From Staphylococcus sp. CAG:324 (GTDB lineage: Bacteria; Bacillota_I; Bacilli_A; ML615J-28; CAG-313): DNA of 64,000 nt. Shown here one piece after another: positions 28,979 through 38,253 of the stretch (its first letter is position 1; every line of letters starts with the position of its first letter). The notes beneath the pieces were generated by a model. The model did no database searches. It saw nothing but the letters and a program-made list of their open reading frames with translations, and was not told the origin of the DNA. The translations under genes and the position numbers were made by a program. The stretch is taken from assembly GCA_000433035.1 (NCBI GenBank), contig FR890815.1:62001-126000 (forward strand), read 5' to 3'.

Positions 28979-30219
28979 ATGTTAGTTAATTTTAAATTTA
29001 AATCTTTTAAAAAAGAAACTATATTTTCAATGGAAGTTACTACTGACAATAGTTATAAAGACTTAAATACCTTTAGTATTAATAAAAATTTACTTTTAGG
29101 AGATTAGTCCTTAATAAAAAGTGCAATTATTTATGGACCAAATGCTTCTAGTAAATCAAATATTTTAAAAGTCTTAAGGTATATGCAATTTGTTGTTCTT
29201 TATTCTAATTCACCTACTTTTGGCATTATTTAAAATAATGAATATTATACTTTTGATAACGATTCATAGTTTAATGATAGTTTGTATGAAGTTGAATTTA
29301 TAGAAAACAATATCTTTTATAGATATGGATTTATTATTAATAATAGGATAATTATAATAAAAGGTATGAGCGTTTAGTCTGTATATTTAATGGGGATAAA
29401 AATAAAATTAACTTCTATGTCTAAAGATATATCTAATTTAATAGTTCTTCAAAAAAATTTATTATTTATACCAAATTCTATGAGATATAATCTACTAGAA
29501 ATTGTTACTAAATCTATTTTAGATAGTATTGCATGGTTTACTAAAGCATTAATTATATTTGAAAATAATATTAGTATGTTTAATATATATGATGAAAAAA
29601 ATATAAATATTTAGAAAAGACTTTGGAAATATTAAAAATTGCAGATATAGGAATACAAGATGTTTGTTTACACAAAGAATATTTAGCATCTAATGATGAT
29701 ATTAAAAATCGTAAAACTATAAATTTACCATTAGAGCTAAATTTGAAAATTGAAGTAGATAAATTAGAAATTGGTAAGATTGACATAAAAACAGATTTTA
29801 ACGTTTATAACAAAGAAAAAGAAGTTATAGAAAAAAGGAAGTATATTTATTAAGAAATTCAAATTTTTATTCAGAAGAAACTAAAAAATTATTTTTATAT
29901 TTGGGATGGATTATAGCAGCTTTAGATCAAAAAAGAGTAATTTTATTGATGAATTTAATACTAAATTTCATTTATTAATTGCTGATACTATTATTAAAAA
30001 CCCTAATAACACTCGATTAGTGACAACTGCCCATAATTTAATGTTATAAATGGCGAGATTAGAAGAAATCAAATATATTTTGCAAGCAAAAATGAATTTG
30101 GTGAAAGTAGTCTTGTATTTTTATCTGATTTTAAAAGTGTTAGAAAAAATGATTTATTTAGTAAAAAGTATCTGTTAGGATTTTATTCTAAACTTCCAAA
30201 TATGAAGGATGATTTTTAA
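28979..30219 (+). pseudogene. Decayed AAA-family ATPase (AAA_15/AAA_21 type)
   Basis: Reading across frames gives MLVNFKFKSFKKETIFSMEV, then a Walker A relic GPNASSKSN (normally G-K-S), a middle part in 29390-29853, a Walker B relic (VILL plus DEFN in the next frame), a TTAHN-like switch, and a C-terminal NEFGESSLVFLSDF then LPNMKDDF. This order matches stand-alone ABC-like ATPases often linked to phage defence (usually 400-430 residues; about 413 codons here). In-frame stops occur at 29105, 29231, 29267, 29375 and about 30046, with frame changes near 29605, 29850, 29950 and 30060. It has a good RBS (GAAAGGA) but is plainly inactive. Original role unproven. Confidence 0.8.
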
Positions 30220-30239
30220 ATAAAAAAGGGAGGGATTTG

Positions 30240-30398
30240 ATGAGAAAAAGTGAAACTTTAAAAGCATTTAATAAGGTATTGATTCTTACTAATGATGAAG
30301 AACAAAAAAAAGTATTTCGCAAGTTTAAAAAAAGACGTCTAATCACCTTACAAAATAAATATATTATGTTTGAAAAAAGTCATCATTTTTCTCCTTAA
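30240..30398 (+). CDS. Small hypothetical ORF, possibly a gene remnant
   Basis: This 52-codon ORF (MRKSETLKAFNKV, ending EKSHHFSP) sits 20 bases after the decayed ATPase with a clear GGGAGGG ribosome site. Reading through the TAA stop continues the frame for about 20 more residues (IWNLYHIATIYKWIEYLKLN), so it may be the truncated partner gene of the ATPase. It is short and basic, with no motif that I recognise. Confidence 0.35.
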   Translation: MRKSETLKAFNKVLILTNDEEQKKVFRKFKKRRLITLQNKYIMFEKSHHFSP

Positions 30399-30466
30399 AT
30401 ATGGAATTTGTATCATATAGCTACAATTTATAAATGGATAGAATATTTGAAACTCAATTAAATTAA

Positions 30467-30490
30467 GATGAGGCCTTATATGGCCTTTTC
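30467..30490 (+). terminator. Weak rho-independent terminator
   Basis: AGGCC (30471-30475) pairs with GGCCT (30482-30486) around a 6-base loop, followed by TTTTC. It separates the pseudogene region from the biotin unit. Confidence 0.5.
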
Positions 30491-30500
30491 TATAAAAAAC

Positions 30501-30536
30501 ATTGTCAACTATTAAAATAATAAATAAGTTGACAAT
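30501..30536 (+). promoter_or_regulatory. Probable BirA operator (biotin repressor site)
   Basis: ATTGTCAACT (30501-30510) and AGTTGACAAT (30527-30536) form a perfect inverted repeat with a 16-base spacer. This is the layout of BirA operators (TTGTnAAC, spacer of about 15, GTTnACAA). The right half covers the -35 box of the birA promoter, so biotin-loaded BirA would block its own birA-bioY transcription. Binding is inferred. Confidence 0.75.
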
Positions 30537-30557
30537 AATAGAAAAAAATGATATACT
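30529..30557 (+). promoter_or_regulatory. Promoter of birA-bioY
   Basis: TTGACA (30529-30534), a 17-base spacer, and TATACT (30552-30557) with a TGA just before it (extended -10). The -35 lies inside the right half of the BirA-like operator. Confidence 0.8.
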
Positions 30558-30577
30558 TTATATCAGTGAGGCCTAAG

Positions 30578-31579
30578 ATGAAAAAAACAAATGAAATGAT
30601 ATACAATAATATTTTACAAAAACTAAAAGCATCAAAAAAACCAAATGAATTAGAAGGCAAAATGATTAGTGGCGAAGAAATTGCAAAAGAAGAGAAAATT
30701 ACAAGAAGTTATGTCAGTAAAGTCATTGCTAAATTAATTGAAAAAGGCTATGATATTAAAAGAGTGAATCGTATGGGATATATATATCAAAACGATATGA
30801 AAGTATTAGATGAAGAATATATTAAAAGCCATTTAACAAACCAAAGAAATGTACAAGTATTAGATAGTGTAGATTCTACGAATAATTATCTAAAGAAAAT
30901 GAAAAAAAATGAAAAAATGGAAGAAATGGTTGTCATTGCTGATGCCCAAACAGCAGGAAGAGGTAGACTTGGTAGAAGTTTTATGTCTAATCAGGCTAGT
31001 GGTATATATATGAGTATTTTACTGAAACCTACTTTTTCTTTAGAGTATGCTAAAAAATTAACGTGTCTTGCGGCCGCCGCAACCTCTTTAGCAATTGATC
31101 AAATGGCAGGTACAAAAACAACAATCAAATGGGTCAATGATATATATCTTAATTCTAAAAAAATATGTGGTATTTTAACTGAAGGTTCTACTTCTATTGA
31201 ACAAGGAAGTTTAGAATATGTAATTATTGGGATTGGTATTAATATGTATCATCAAGAATTTAGTGAGGATATTCGTAGGATAGCCACCACTATTGAAGAT
31301 GAGACAAATCAAATTATTTCACGCAATGAATTAATAATAGCAATCATTAATCAAATTGATGCATATTTAAAAAATATTGATGATCATACCTATATGCATG
31401 AATATATCAAAAAATCTTTTGTAATTGGTAAAAAAGTTGAATTATATCAAAATAATCAAGTGTATGTAGCAAAAGTCTTGAATATTACTGAAGAGGGTGA
31501 ATTACAAGTTTTAATAAACAATGATGTAAAAACGATATCTTCAGGAGAAATTACTAGGATGGTGGTAACAAATGAATAA
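30578..31579 (+). CDS. birA: Biotin protein ligase / biotin operon repressor
   Basis: The product has 333 residues. An N-terminal winged-helix domain (about 1-65; SGEEIAKEEKITRSYVSKVI) is followed by the ligase domain with DSTNNYLK, the biotinyl-AMP loop GRGRLGR (about 123-129) and KWVNDIYLNSKKICGIL (the KWPNDI motif, Val for Pro). The C-terminal SH3-like domain is present. This is a bifunctional group II BirA that attaches biotin to carboxylases and represses biotin genes. Start at 30578 follows TGAGG; the ORF extension from 30548 overlaps the -10 region. bioY overlaps the end by 8 bases, so the pair is one operon. Confidence 0.95.
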   Translation: MKKTNEMIYNNILQKLKASKKPNELEGKMISGEEIAKEEKITRSYVSKVIAKLIEKGYDIKRVNRMGYIYQNDMKVLDEEYIKSHLTNQRNVQVLDSVDSTNNYLKKMKKNEKMEEMVVIADAQTAGRGRLGRSFMSNQASGIYMSILLKPTFSLEYAKKLTCLAAAATSLAIDQMAGTKTTIKWVNDIYLNSKKICGILTEGSTSIEQGSLEYVIIGIGINMYHQEFSEDIRRIATTIEDETNQIISRNELIIAIINQIDAYLKNIDDHTYMHEYIKKSFVIGKKVELYQNNQVYVAKVLNITEEGELQVLINNDVKTISSGEITRMVVTNE

Positions 31580-32132
31580 AACAATTCAAAAAATTTCTTT
31601 TATTGCAATTTTAGCTGCATTTTTATGTGTACTTTCACCATGGTCAATTCCAATTGGTGATATTCCAGTCACTTTGGCTACTTTTGCATTGTACTTAATT
31701 GGTGGCTTAACTAAAAAGTTTGATGGACTATTGGTCGTTTTAGTTTATATATTTATTGGTATTATTGGAATTCCCGTTTTTTCCTCGTTTAGAGGCGGAA
31801 TTGGTGTTGTATTAGGTGCTACTGGTGGCTATATTATTGGTTATCTTCCAGCAGTTATTATAATTAGTTTTTTAACTTGCATAAATAAGAAACAATTTTT
31901 TTGGTATCCTTTATCCATGGTTTTAGGAACAATTATTTGTTACTTTGTCGGAACAATTTGGTATATGTTTCAAACCGAAAATTCACTTGCCTATGCTCTT
32001 ACCGTATGCGTTGTACCATTTATAATCTTTGATATTATCAAAATTATTGTTGCTAGTATCGTAGCATATATCATTAATGTTAAAACAACATTATTTAGTA
32101 GCATATATTCTGGCATAAATAAAAATATGTGA
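31572..32132 (+). CDS. bioY: Biotin ECF transporter S component BioY
   Basis: The product has 186 residues with about six membrane helices. The family hallmarks are DIPVTLATFALYLIGGL and SSFRGGIGVVLGATGGYIIGY. It is the biotin-binding subunit of an ECF transporter and would use a shared energising module (EcfA/EcfT) encoded elsewhere. It overlaps birA, and the upstream operator suggests biotin control of both. No biotin biosynthesis genes lie in the window, which fits a biotin scavenger. TGA is the stop codon. Confidence 0.95.
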   Translation: MNKTIQKISFIAILAAFLCVLSPWSIPIGDIPVTLATFALYLIGGLTKKFDGLLVVLVYIFIGIIGIPVFSSFRGGIGVVLGATGGYIIGYLPAVIIISFLTCINKKQFFWYPLSMVLGTIICYFVGTIWYMFQTENSLAYALTVCVVPFIIFDIIKIIVASIVAYIINVKTTLFSSIYSGINKNM

Positions 32133-32138
32133 TATAAT
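32110..32138 (+). promoter_or_regulatory. Likely promoter of tRNA-Ser
   Basis: TATAAT (32133-32138) with TGA before it (extended -10) lies 9 bases before the tRNA; CTGGCA sits 17 bases further upstream as a weak -35. It overlaps the end of bioY. Confidence 0.55.
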
Positions 32139-32146
32139 AAAAGTGT

Positions 32147-32235
32147 GGAAAATTACTCAAGTGGTTGAAGAGGATGGTTTCGAAAACCATTAGGGTGTAA
32201 AAGCTACGGGGGTTCGAATCCCCCATTTTCCGCCA
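32147..32235 (+). tRNA. tRNA-Ser(CGA)
   Basis: The acceptor stem GGAAAAT (32147-32153) pairs with ATTTTCC before the discriminator G and an encoded CCA (32233-32235). The anticodon stem ATGGT/ACCAT encloses TTCGAAA, with anticodon CGA at 32181-32183. A long variable arm (TAG...CTA) and the T-arm GGGGG TTCGAAT CCCCC confirm a serine tRNA of 89 bases. It reads UCG, a rare codon in such an AT-rich genome. Confidence 0.96.
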
Positions 32236-32723
32236 GACTTAGTTTTATGAAAGAAAAAGGTCTTAAAAAAATCTGAAATCAAGCATTTTAGAGTTTTTTA
32301 AGACTTTAAAAATTCATACTATTTTTTTATATATCATCTTCTTAATAAAATAGAGTAGGCCAAACTTTACAAAGATAAAGCCTTTTCTCATACTAAAGAT
32401 ATGTCAAAATGCATAGGTTGAATGATAACGCATTATTCATAAAAAATCTATCCCAAAAAGAAGGGGAAATGAGTTGAAACAAAGAAACGAATAGATTAAA
32501 GAAAAGATTTAATAACAATGAGTAAGTAATGAAATAAGGGATAATACATTTATAATTAAAAATTATAAATATGAGGATAAGAAGTGATGAATACTTAAGT
32601 ATAATAGTATGCATTTTATATCAAAATAATGAAGGGAAGATAGCATTTGTTTGTTTATTCTTTATGTAATGTTTTTTATTTATCAATGAAGATTTTATTT
32701 TTAGTGGTTAAAATAGGATGAGC
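32236..32723. other. Long intergenic stretch after the tRNA
   Basis: No credible gene is present on either strand. A hairpin lies at 32257-32307 (AAGGTCTTAAAAAA with TTTTTTAAGACTTT, one wobble pair), possibly ending the tRNA transcript. Around 32395-32600 the + strand has short, stop-broken frames, which may be a gene remnant that I cannot name. The region just 3' of a tRNA is a common integration site, but I see no attachment repeat. Confidence 0.5.
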
Positions 32724-32752
32724 TAGACAAAATAAAAAATATTTGATATAAT
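32724..32752 (+). promoter_or_regulatory. Promoter of the YcxB-like gene
   Basis: TAGACA (32724-32729), a 17-base spacer, and TATAAT (32747-32752) with TGA in front of it. Confidence 0.75.
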
Positions 32753-32866
32753 ATAGTAAGTAATTTTTTCATAAAGGATAGTTGCATAATACAAAAGAGG
32801 ATAGATACAAGAATATAAATATATATGAATTTAATATAGAAAGAAAAAATCAATTGAGGTGAGAAA

Positions 32867-33391
32867 GTGGAAATTCAAATAAAATTAAATACAAGTATAT
32901 TAAGTCAAGCACTGAAAGTCTTTCATAAAAAGACAAAAATTTTTGCTATCTGTATGTCAATTTTTTTAATTGTTATAGGTGTTTTAGAAGCCTTTACTCT
33001 TATCAATCATTTTGATAGTTTTAGTTTGTTTTTAGCTCTTTTTTGTTTTCTTTTTGGTATTTTTTATATCGTTTATTTTATGTTGATTATCAATAGAAAT
33101 ATGAAATTAAATATTAAGCAATTTGAACAAACCAATAATGGTACTGAAAGCGAAGTAGTATTTAAATTTACTGATAATGGAATTGAAAATAAAAGTCTAA
33201 ATACAAATAATGTCGCATCCTTTCATTATTCAATGATTAGTAAATGTATGGATAGTCACGATTTTGTTTTTTTGATTACATCACTTAAACAATTTTTATA
33301 TATACCAAAGAATCAATTGACTCTAGATGAATACAATGGACTGATTGAAATTGTTCAAAATTATGGCATAAAATATAAAAAAATAAAATAA
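32867..33391 (+). CDS. YcxB-like membrane protein
   Basis: The product has 174 residues and starts with GTG behind TGAGGTGAG. Two adjacent membrane helices (about 27-48 and 53-75) are followed by a C-terminal domain with FKFTDNGIENKSLN, FHYSMISKCMDSHDFVFLIT and FLYIPKNQL. This is the order seen in YcxB-like (PF14317-type) proteins, which are common in Firmicutes and of unknown function. It stands as a single gene with its own promoter about 115 bases upstream. Confidence 0.7.
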   Translation: MEIQIKLNTSILSQALKVFHKKTKIFAICMSIFLIVIGVLEAFTLINHFDSFSLFLALFCFLFGIFYIVYFMLIINRNMKLNIKQFEQTNNGTESEVVFKFTDNGIENKSLNTNNVASFHYSMISKCMDSHDFVFLITSLKQFLYIPKNQLTLDEYNGLIEIVQNYGIKYKKIK

Positions 33392-33424
33392 ATTAGTATT
33401 TATTTTATGTTTATTAAAATAATG

Positions 33425-33433
33425 TGTTATAAT
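33425..33433 (+). promoter_or_regulatory. Extended -10 promoter of the cold-shock gene
   Basis: TGTTATAAT at 33425-33433, about 35 bases before the csp ribosome site; no good -35 is visible. Confidence 0.55.
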
Positions 33434-33475
33434 AGAAGTGCTATATTTTTATAGTAGAAGGAGGTACCTCAAAGT

Positions 33476-33673
33476 ATGGAAGGTACAGTTAAATTTTTCA
33501 ACACTAGTAAAGGGTATGGTTTCATAAGTGAAACAACAACAAAAACGGATTATTTTGTTCACTTTACTGGTATTTCAGGTAATAATAAAACATTAACTGA
33601 AGGACAAAAGGTTACATTTGATGTTATGGAAGATTCAAGAACTGGTAAAACTAGAGCTTGTAATGTTAAATAA
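33476..33673 (+). CDS. csp: Cold-shock protein (CspA/CspB family)
   Basis: The product has 65 residues, the standard size. It has the single-stranded nucleic-acid-binding motifs RNP1 (KGYGFI, about 13-18) and RNP2 (YFVHF, about 28-32), and starts GTVKFFN. It acts as an RNA chaperone in the cytoplasm. It has a strong AAGGAGG site 11 bases before the ATG and is monocistronic. A stable hairpin 33 bases after the stop probably marks the mRNA end. Confidence 0.96.
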   Translation: MEGTVKFFNTSKGYGFISETTTKTDYFVHFTGISGNNKTLTEGQKVTFDVMEDSRTGKTRACNVK

Positions 33674-33705
33674 ATATTAAGTTGAACTGAAAAAACGATC
33701 ATTGA

Positions 33706-33741
33706 TTGTAGGGTGTTTGCTGTAGAATAGCAACCCTACAA
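33706..33741 (+). ncRNA. Stable hairpin downstream of csp
   Basis: TTGTAGGGT (33706-33714) pairs with ACCCTACAA (33733-33741), and TGCT pairs with AGCA inside, leaving a GTT bulge. There is no T-run after it, so it is a poor rho-independent terminator. It may instead protect the 3' end of the csp mRNA or form part of a small RNA. Confidence 0.55.
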
Positions 33742-33802
33742 CTCTTTGACCAAATGGGAATAGATGAACTAAAAAAGTATTATAAAAACATATACAAAAT
33801 TT

Positions 33803-33833
33803 TGTTTACATTTGTAAACAGGGATTGTATAAA
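33803..33833 (+). promoter_or_regulatory. Promoter with overlapping TACA-N2-TGTA operator
   Basis: TTTACA (33805-33810), a 17-base spacer, and TATAAA (33828-33833) form a promoter. Over the -35 lies the perfect dyad TGTTTACA TT TGTAAACA (33803-33820). Its core TACA-N2-TGTA is the binding pattern of BlaI/MecI/CopY-type repressors. No ORF follows, so it would drive the non-coding RNA next to it. Confidence 0.65.
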
Positions 33834-33839
33834 GTAGAT

Positions 33840-33956
33840 TTCAAAGTTTACTTTCGATTTAAAAACCTCTTGCGATTGAGGATAGGTAAACTAAATTTTA
33901 AAATACATCTTAAATGCTCCTATGCCGAGTAGTTTTTGGACATAGGAGTTTTATTT
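33840..33956 (+). ncRNA. Candidate small RNA of about 115 bases
   Basis: It starts near the predicted transcription start and ends in a rho-independent terminator (CTCCTATG 33917-33924 with CATAGGAG 33941-33948, then TTTTATTTTTT). Inside, AGTTTAC (33845-33851) pairs with GTAAACT (33886-33892) around a smaller CCTC/GAGG hairpin. No ORF of note fits in it. I do not recognise a known RNA family. Promoter, structure and terminator together support a real transcript. Confidence 0.65.
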
Positions 33957-34233
33957 TTTACATTTGCAACCATACTACCTTTTCTTTCTATTTTATCTTT
34001 CTTTTTATTTTAGGTTTATAAAATATGATGTAAGATCGGTGGTTTCACTATAAAAAAGAATAGTTAAATATAAATCTATCTAACTATTCTTTTTTATTTT
34101 TTCTAAAATAATGATTTTCTTACATAAAAAACAAAGATATTGTAATGAATGGACCTTTTTAACATTTTCTTACATAAACAAAGAAACCTTTTATAAGTAT
34201 TTCATAAATAAATAAAAAAAGTTAAAGAATACA
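33957..34233. other. Non-coding stretch with a second terminator
   Basis: I find no ORF or promoter here. A perfect 15-base-pair hairpin at 34052-34095 (AAAAAAGAATAGTTA with TAACTATTCTTTTTT), flanked by A- and T-runs, can stop transcription in either direction. The motif TTTTCTTACATAAA occurs twice, around 34111 and 34170, meaning unknown. Confidence 0.6.
34052..34095 (+). terminator. Bidirectional rho-independent terminator
   Basis: AAAAAAGAATAGTTA (34052-34066) pairs perfectly with TAACTATTCTTTTTT (34081-34095), followed by more T. Confidence 0.85.
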
Positions 34234-34262
34234 TTGACAAAAAATGGTAATTTAGATATAAT
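34234..34262 (+). promoter_or_regulatory. Sigma-A promoter of the tandem Ig-like pair
   Basis: A perfect TTGACA (34234-34239), a 17-base spacer, and a perfect TATAAT (34257-34262). A leader of about 150 bases follows before the first gene. Confidence 0.88.
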
Positions 34263-34419
34263 TAAATTGAGTTCGGGGGAGCAAGAATATATAGGGCGAA
34301 AAACAGTATAAGAAAAAATATTGAATATCAATAAGCAAAAAACAAGTTCTTATTTATTCTGTATTTTTCCTCTTAACTCATAAAGATACACTAATATCAT
34401 ATGAAAAGGAGGAGAAAAT

Positions 34420-35673
34420 ATGAAGAGTGTTAAGAAATTCTTTTTTGCTTTTTTTGCTTTGTTAATGAGTTTTGGTTTATTTAGTGCATTAACAAACGCA
34501 AAAGCTGATGTTGTCGTACAAGTTACACCATGGACATTGTCATTTGATAATGGTGATGTGTTCAATGTGATGGAGGATGATAATTCTCTTTCTGTTGTCG
34601 CGAATGCTTTTTCAGTTACCTATTTGGATACAACTGGAAATACAACTGGTGGATATTTTGATGTTTTTCGCGAATCATTACATATGGAAGGAATTGATCC
34701 ATATGTAACAGATCAATATATCCAAAATGGACAAACGCTCACCTTTAATTTAGGTGGTCCAATCACACTTAGATTTCATTCGGCTGACCCAACTGGTGAG
34801 TACAAATGGTTTGAATTATACTTGTATCGTTCCATTATTGATACAAATCGAATTGTAACAAATTTAAATCCAGGTCAGTATTATTATAATCACTCTATTC
34901 GTTTTGGTGATTATGATAGAGTTCGTTATGGTGATCCTAATTTAATTTTCGAGATTTATAATTTAACTACAAATGAATTAAATACCATATATGGAAGTCA
35001 GTTTATGATTAATTTTTATATTGAAAAAGAAGGAGAATATGAGGTAACCGTTACAGATTTAAGAAAAGATGAAAGTAGAGTATATCGATTTGCGATTGAT
35101 CAGACAGCACCTGTCATTCAATTAGTAGAATGGGATTATATGGTTGAAACTCCTGTTCTTTCGGGTACTATTACAAGTGCAGGGATGAAGGTTGTTTATG
35201 GAGATAATATTAAGGTTAATTCTATGACTTATCAATATAAACCATTTACATCAAGTCTTGTTGAAACAGGGACTGTTGACAATAATTTTATCTTTTGGCG
35301 AAAAGGTGAGTATGTAATAACCGTAACCGATATGATAGGGAATGTAACAACTCAAACATTTCAACTTACCGATTTTGATGTTGTAGCAGATCCAGATGGA
35401 GCTCAAACTTTAGGTACAGAAGTTACACAAAATGGGGGAGCAAAAGGGGGAACAATTCTTCACGTCGGCTATACTAGATGTTTATATTTAGGAGGTAATG
35501 CTTCAAGCCAATCAAGATTAGACTATACTTTCACATCTAGTAATCCATCTATTGCAACGGTTAGTGAATATGGTACAGTTACAGGTTTGTCAGCTGGAAC
35601 AGTTGAAATTACTTGTGTTTTAAAGAGTAATCCTAGTAAGGTTTCTAAAATTGTTCTAACTGTATTACCATAG
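34420..35673 (+). CDS. Secreted Ig-like (Big_2) protein, paralogue A
   Basis: The product has 417 residues. A Sec signal peptide (KKFFFAFFALLMSFGLF) ends at about ALTNAKA. The N-terminal domain begins TPWTLSFDNGDVFNV. A middle domain has YEVTVTDLRKD then AIDQTAPVIQLVEW, typical of bacterial Ig-like repeats. The C-terminal 75 residues are a Big_2 Ig domain (FTSSNPSIATVSEYGTVTG). It has no membrane anchor or sorting signal, so it is probably released or wall-associated. RBS AAGGAGGAG. It is followed 26 bases later by a close paralogue. Confidence 0.82.
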   Translation: MKSVKKFFFAFFALLMSFGLFSALTNAKADVVVQVTPWTLSFDNGDVFNVMEDDNSLSVVANAFSVTYLDTTGNTTGGYFDVFRESLHMEGIDPYVTDQYIQNGQTLTFNLGGPITLRFHSADPTGEYKWFELYLYRSIIDTNRIVTNLNPGQYYYNHSIRFGDYDRVRYGDPNLIFEIYNLTTNELNTIYGSQFMINFYIEKEGEYEVTVTDLRKDESRVYRFAIDQTAPVIQLVEWDYMVETPVLSGTITSAGMKVVYGDNIKVNSMTYQYKPFTSSLVETGTVDNNFIFWRKGEYVITVTDMIGNVTTQTFQLTDFDVVADPDGAQTLGTEVTQNGGAKGGTILHVGYTRCLYLGGNASSQSRLDYTFTSSNPSIATVSEYGTVTGLSAGTVEITCVLKSNPSKVSKIVLTVLP

Positions 35674-35699
35674 AATTATATGAATAAAGGAGAAAAAAT

Positions 35700-36950
35700 A
35701 TGAAAAAAATATTTAAAATTTTTACAATGTTTTTTGCATTACTAGTTGGCTTTGGTTTAATGAATATCGTATCAAAGGTTAAAGCAAGTAGTGATGTAGT
35801 GACTACTCCGTGGACCTTATCTTTTGATAATGGACAGGTTGTAAATATAGTTGAAGATCAAAGTCCTATTTCAGTTGTTGCTAATGGTTTTTCGGTTACA
35901 TATAATGATTTAACAGGAAAAACCAGTGGTGGATATTTTGATATTTGGGTTGAGTGTCCTGGTGTGATACCTTATGAACCAAGAATTGAAAATCAATATA
36001 TTGCTAATGGAGAAACATTAACGTATCAAATGGGAGGAAATTTAGACTTTGTATATTATTCTTATAATGAAGAAATGCAATATATGGATAGAATATGGGT
36101 ACCTTTTTTTGTAGATCGTTCTATTGTTTCATCTAATCGTATATATACAAGTTTGACAGCTGGAAAATACTATTATAGTGAAACCGTTTCTTTTTCTGAT
36201 TTAGATTATGGAAGAGATCCGGATTTAGATTTGGTTATTGAGGGGAGAAATTTAACAACGGGCGAATATTTAGAAAGTAATTATGGTTATATGCATATAA
36301 GTGATGAAGGTGAGTATGAAGTAACCATTCGCGATAACCGAAAAAATCATACAAAAACATATCGATTTGCCATTGATAAAACAGCACCAATGATATATTT
36401 AGTAGAATGGGATTATTTTGTTGAAACCCCTATGCTAGAAGGATCAATTACAAATGCTGGTATGAAAGTGATTTATGGTGATAATATTAAAGTCAATCAA
36501 ATGACTTATCAATATAAACCTTTCAATTCAAATAAAGTTGAAACGGGAAGTGTGGAAAATAATTTTATCTTTTGGCGAAAAGGTGAATATGTGATTACTG
36601 TTGTTGATATGGTAGGCAAGAGTGTGTCAACAACCTTTACAATATCAGAATTTGATATTGTTGCAGATCCAGATGGAGCCCAAACTTTAGGTACAGAAGT
36701 TACACAAAATGGAGGAGCAAAAGGGGGAACAACCCTTCATGTTGGCTATACGAGATGCTTATATTTAGGTGGGGATGCTCCAAGTCAATCTAGACTAGAT
36801 TACACATTCACATCTAGTAACCCATCAATTGCAACGGTTAGTAATTATGGAACTGTTATGGCTAAAGGGGCAGGAACAGTTGTAATTACTTGTGTTTTAA
36901 AGAGTAATCCTAGTAAAGTTTCTAAGATTATTTTAACAATATTACCATAG
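35700..36950 (+). CDS. Secreted Ig-like (Big_2) protein, paralogue B
   Basis: The product has 416 residues and is collinear with the preceding protein: signal peptide, TPWTLSFDNGQVVNI, FAIDKTAPMIYLVEW, and a C-terminal Big_2 domain (FTSSNPSIATVSNYGTVMA). The C-terminal third is almost identical to paralogue A at protein level and nearly so at base level, while the N-terminal half has diverged. It arose by tandem duplication and shares the promoter at 34234. The terminator follows directly. Function unknown. Confidence 0.82.
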   Translation: MKKIFKIFTMFFALLVGFGLMNIVSKVKASSDVVTTPWTLSFDNGQVVNIVEDQSPISVVANGFSVTYNDLTGKTSGGYFDIWVECPGVIPYEPRIENQYIANGETLTYQMGGNLDFVYYSYNEEMQYMDRIWVPFFVDRSIVSSNRIYTSLTAGKYYYSETVSFSDLDYGRDPDLDLVIEGRNLTTGEYLESNYGYMHISDEGEYEVTIRDNRKNHTKTYRFAIDKTAPMIYLVEWDYFVETPMLEGSITNAGMKVIYGDNIKVNQMTYQYKPFNSNKVETGSVENNFIFWRKGEYVITVVDMVGKSVSTTFTISEFDIVADPDGAQTLGTEVTQNGGAKGGTTLHVGYTRCLYLGGDAPSQSRLDYTFTSSNPSIATVSNYGTVMAKGAGTVVITCVLKSNPSKVSKIILTILP

Positions 36951-36961
36951 ATTTAAAATAG

Positions 36962-37010
36962 AAAAGTATGAACGATTTGTATGAATAGCAATTTGTTCAT
37001 ACTTTTTTAA
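36962..37010 (+). terminator. Rho-independent terminator
   Basis: AAAAGTATGAAC (36962-36973) pairs perfectly with GTTCATACTTTT (36995-37006), followed by TT. Confidence 0.85.
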
Positions 37011-38252
<1,242 letters not shown>

Positions 38253-38253
38253 A

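Noticed and set aside
29390..29853. Two separate small genes (29390-29614 and 29623-29853)
   Set aside because: They are pieces of the decayed ATPase in shifted frames, without ribosome sites.
28979..30219. Possible use of TAG/TAA as glutamine codons
   Set aside because: Frame changes also break the gene, and TAA and TAG end many intact genes nearby, so decay explains it better.
32393..32614. A 73-residue ORF on the - strand
   Set aside because: It has no ribosome site or recognisable motif; its composition is that of AT-rich non-coding DNA.
32147..32866. A prophage or island inserted at tRNA-Ser
   Set aside because: No integrase, no attachment repeat of the tRNA 3' end, and ordinary genes follow.
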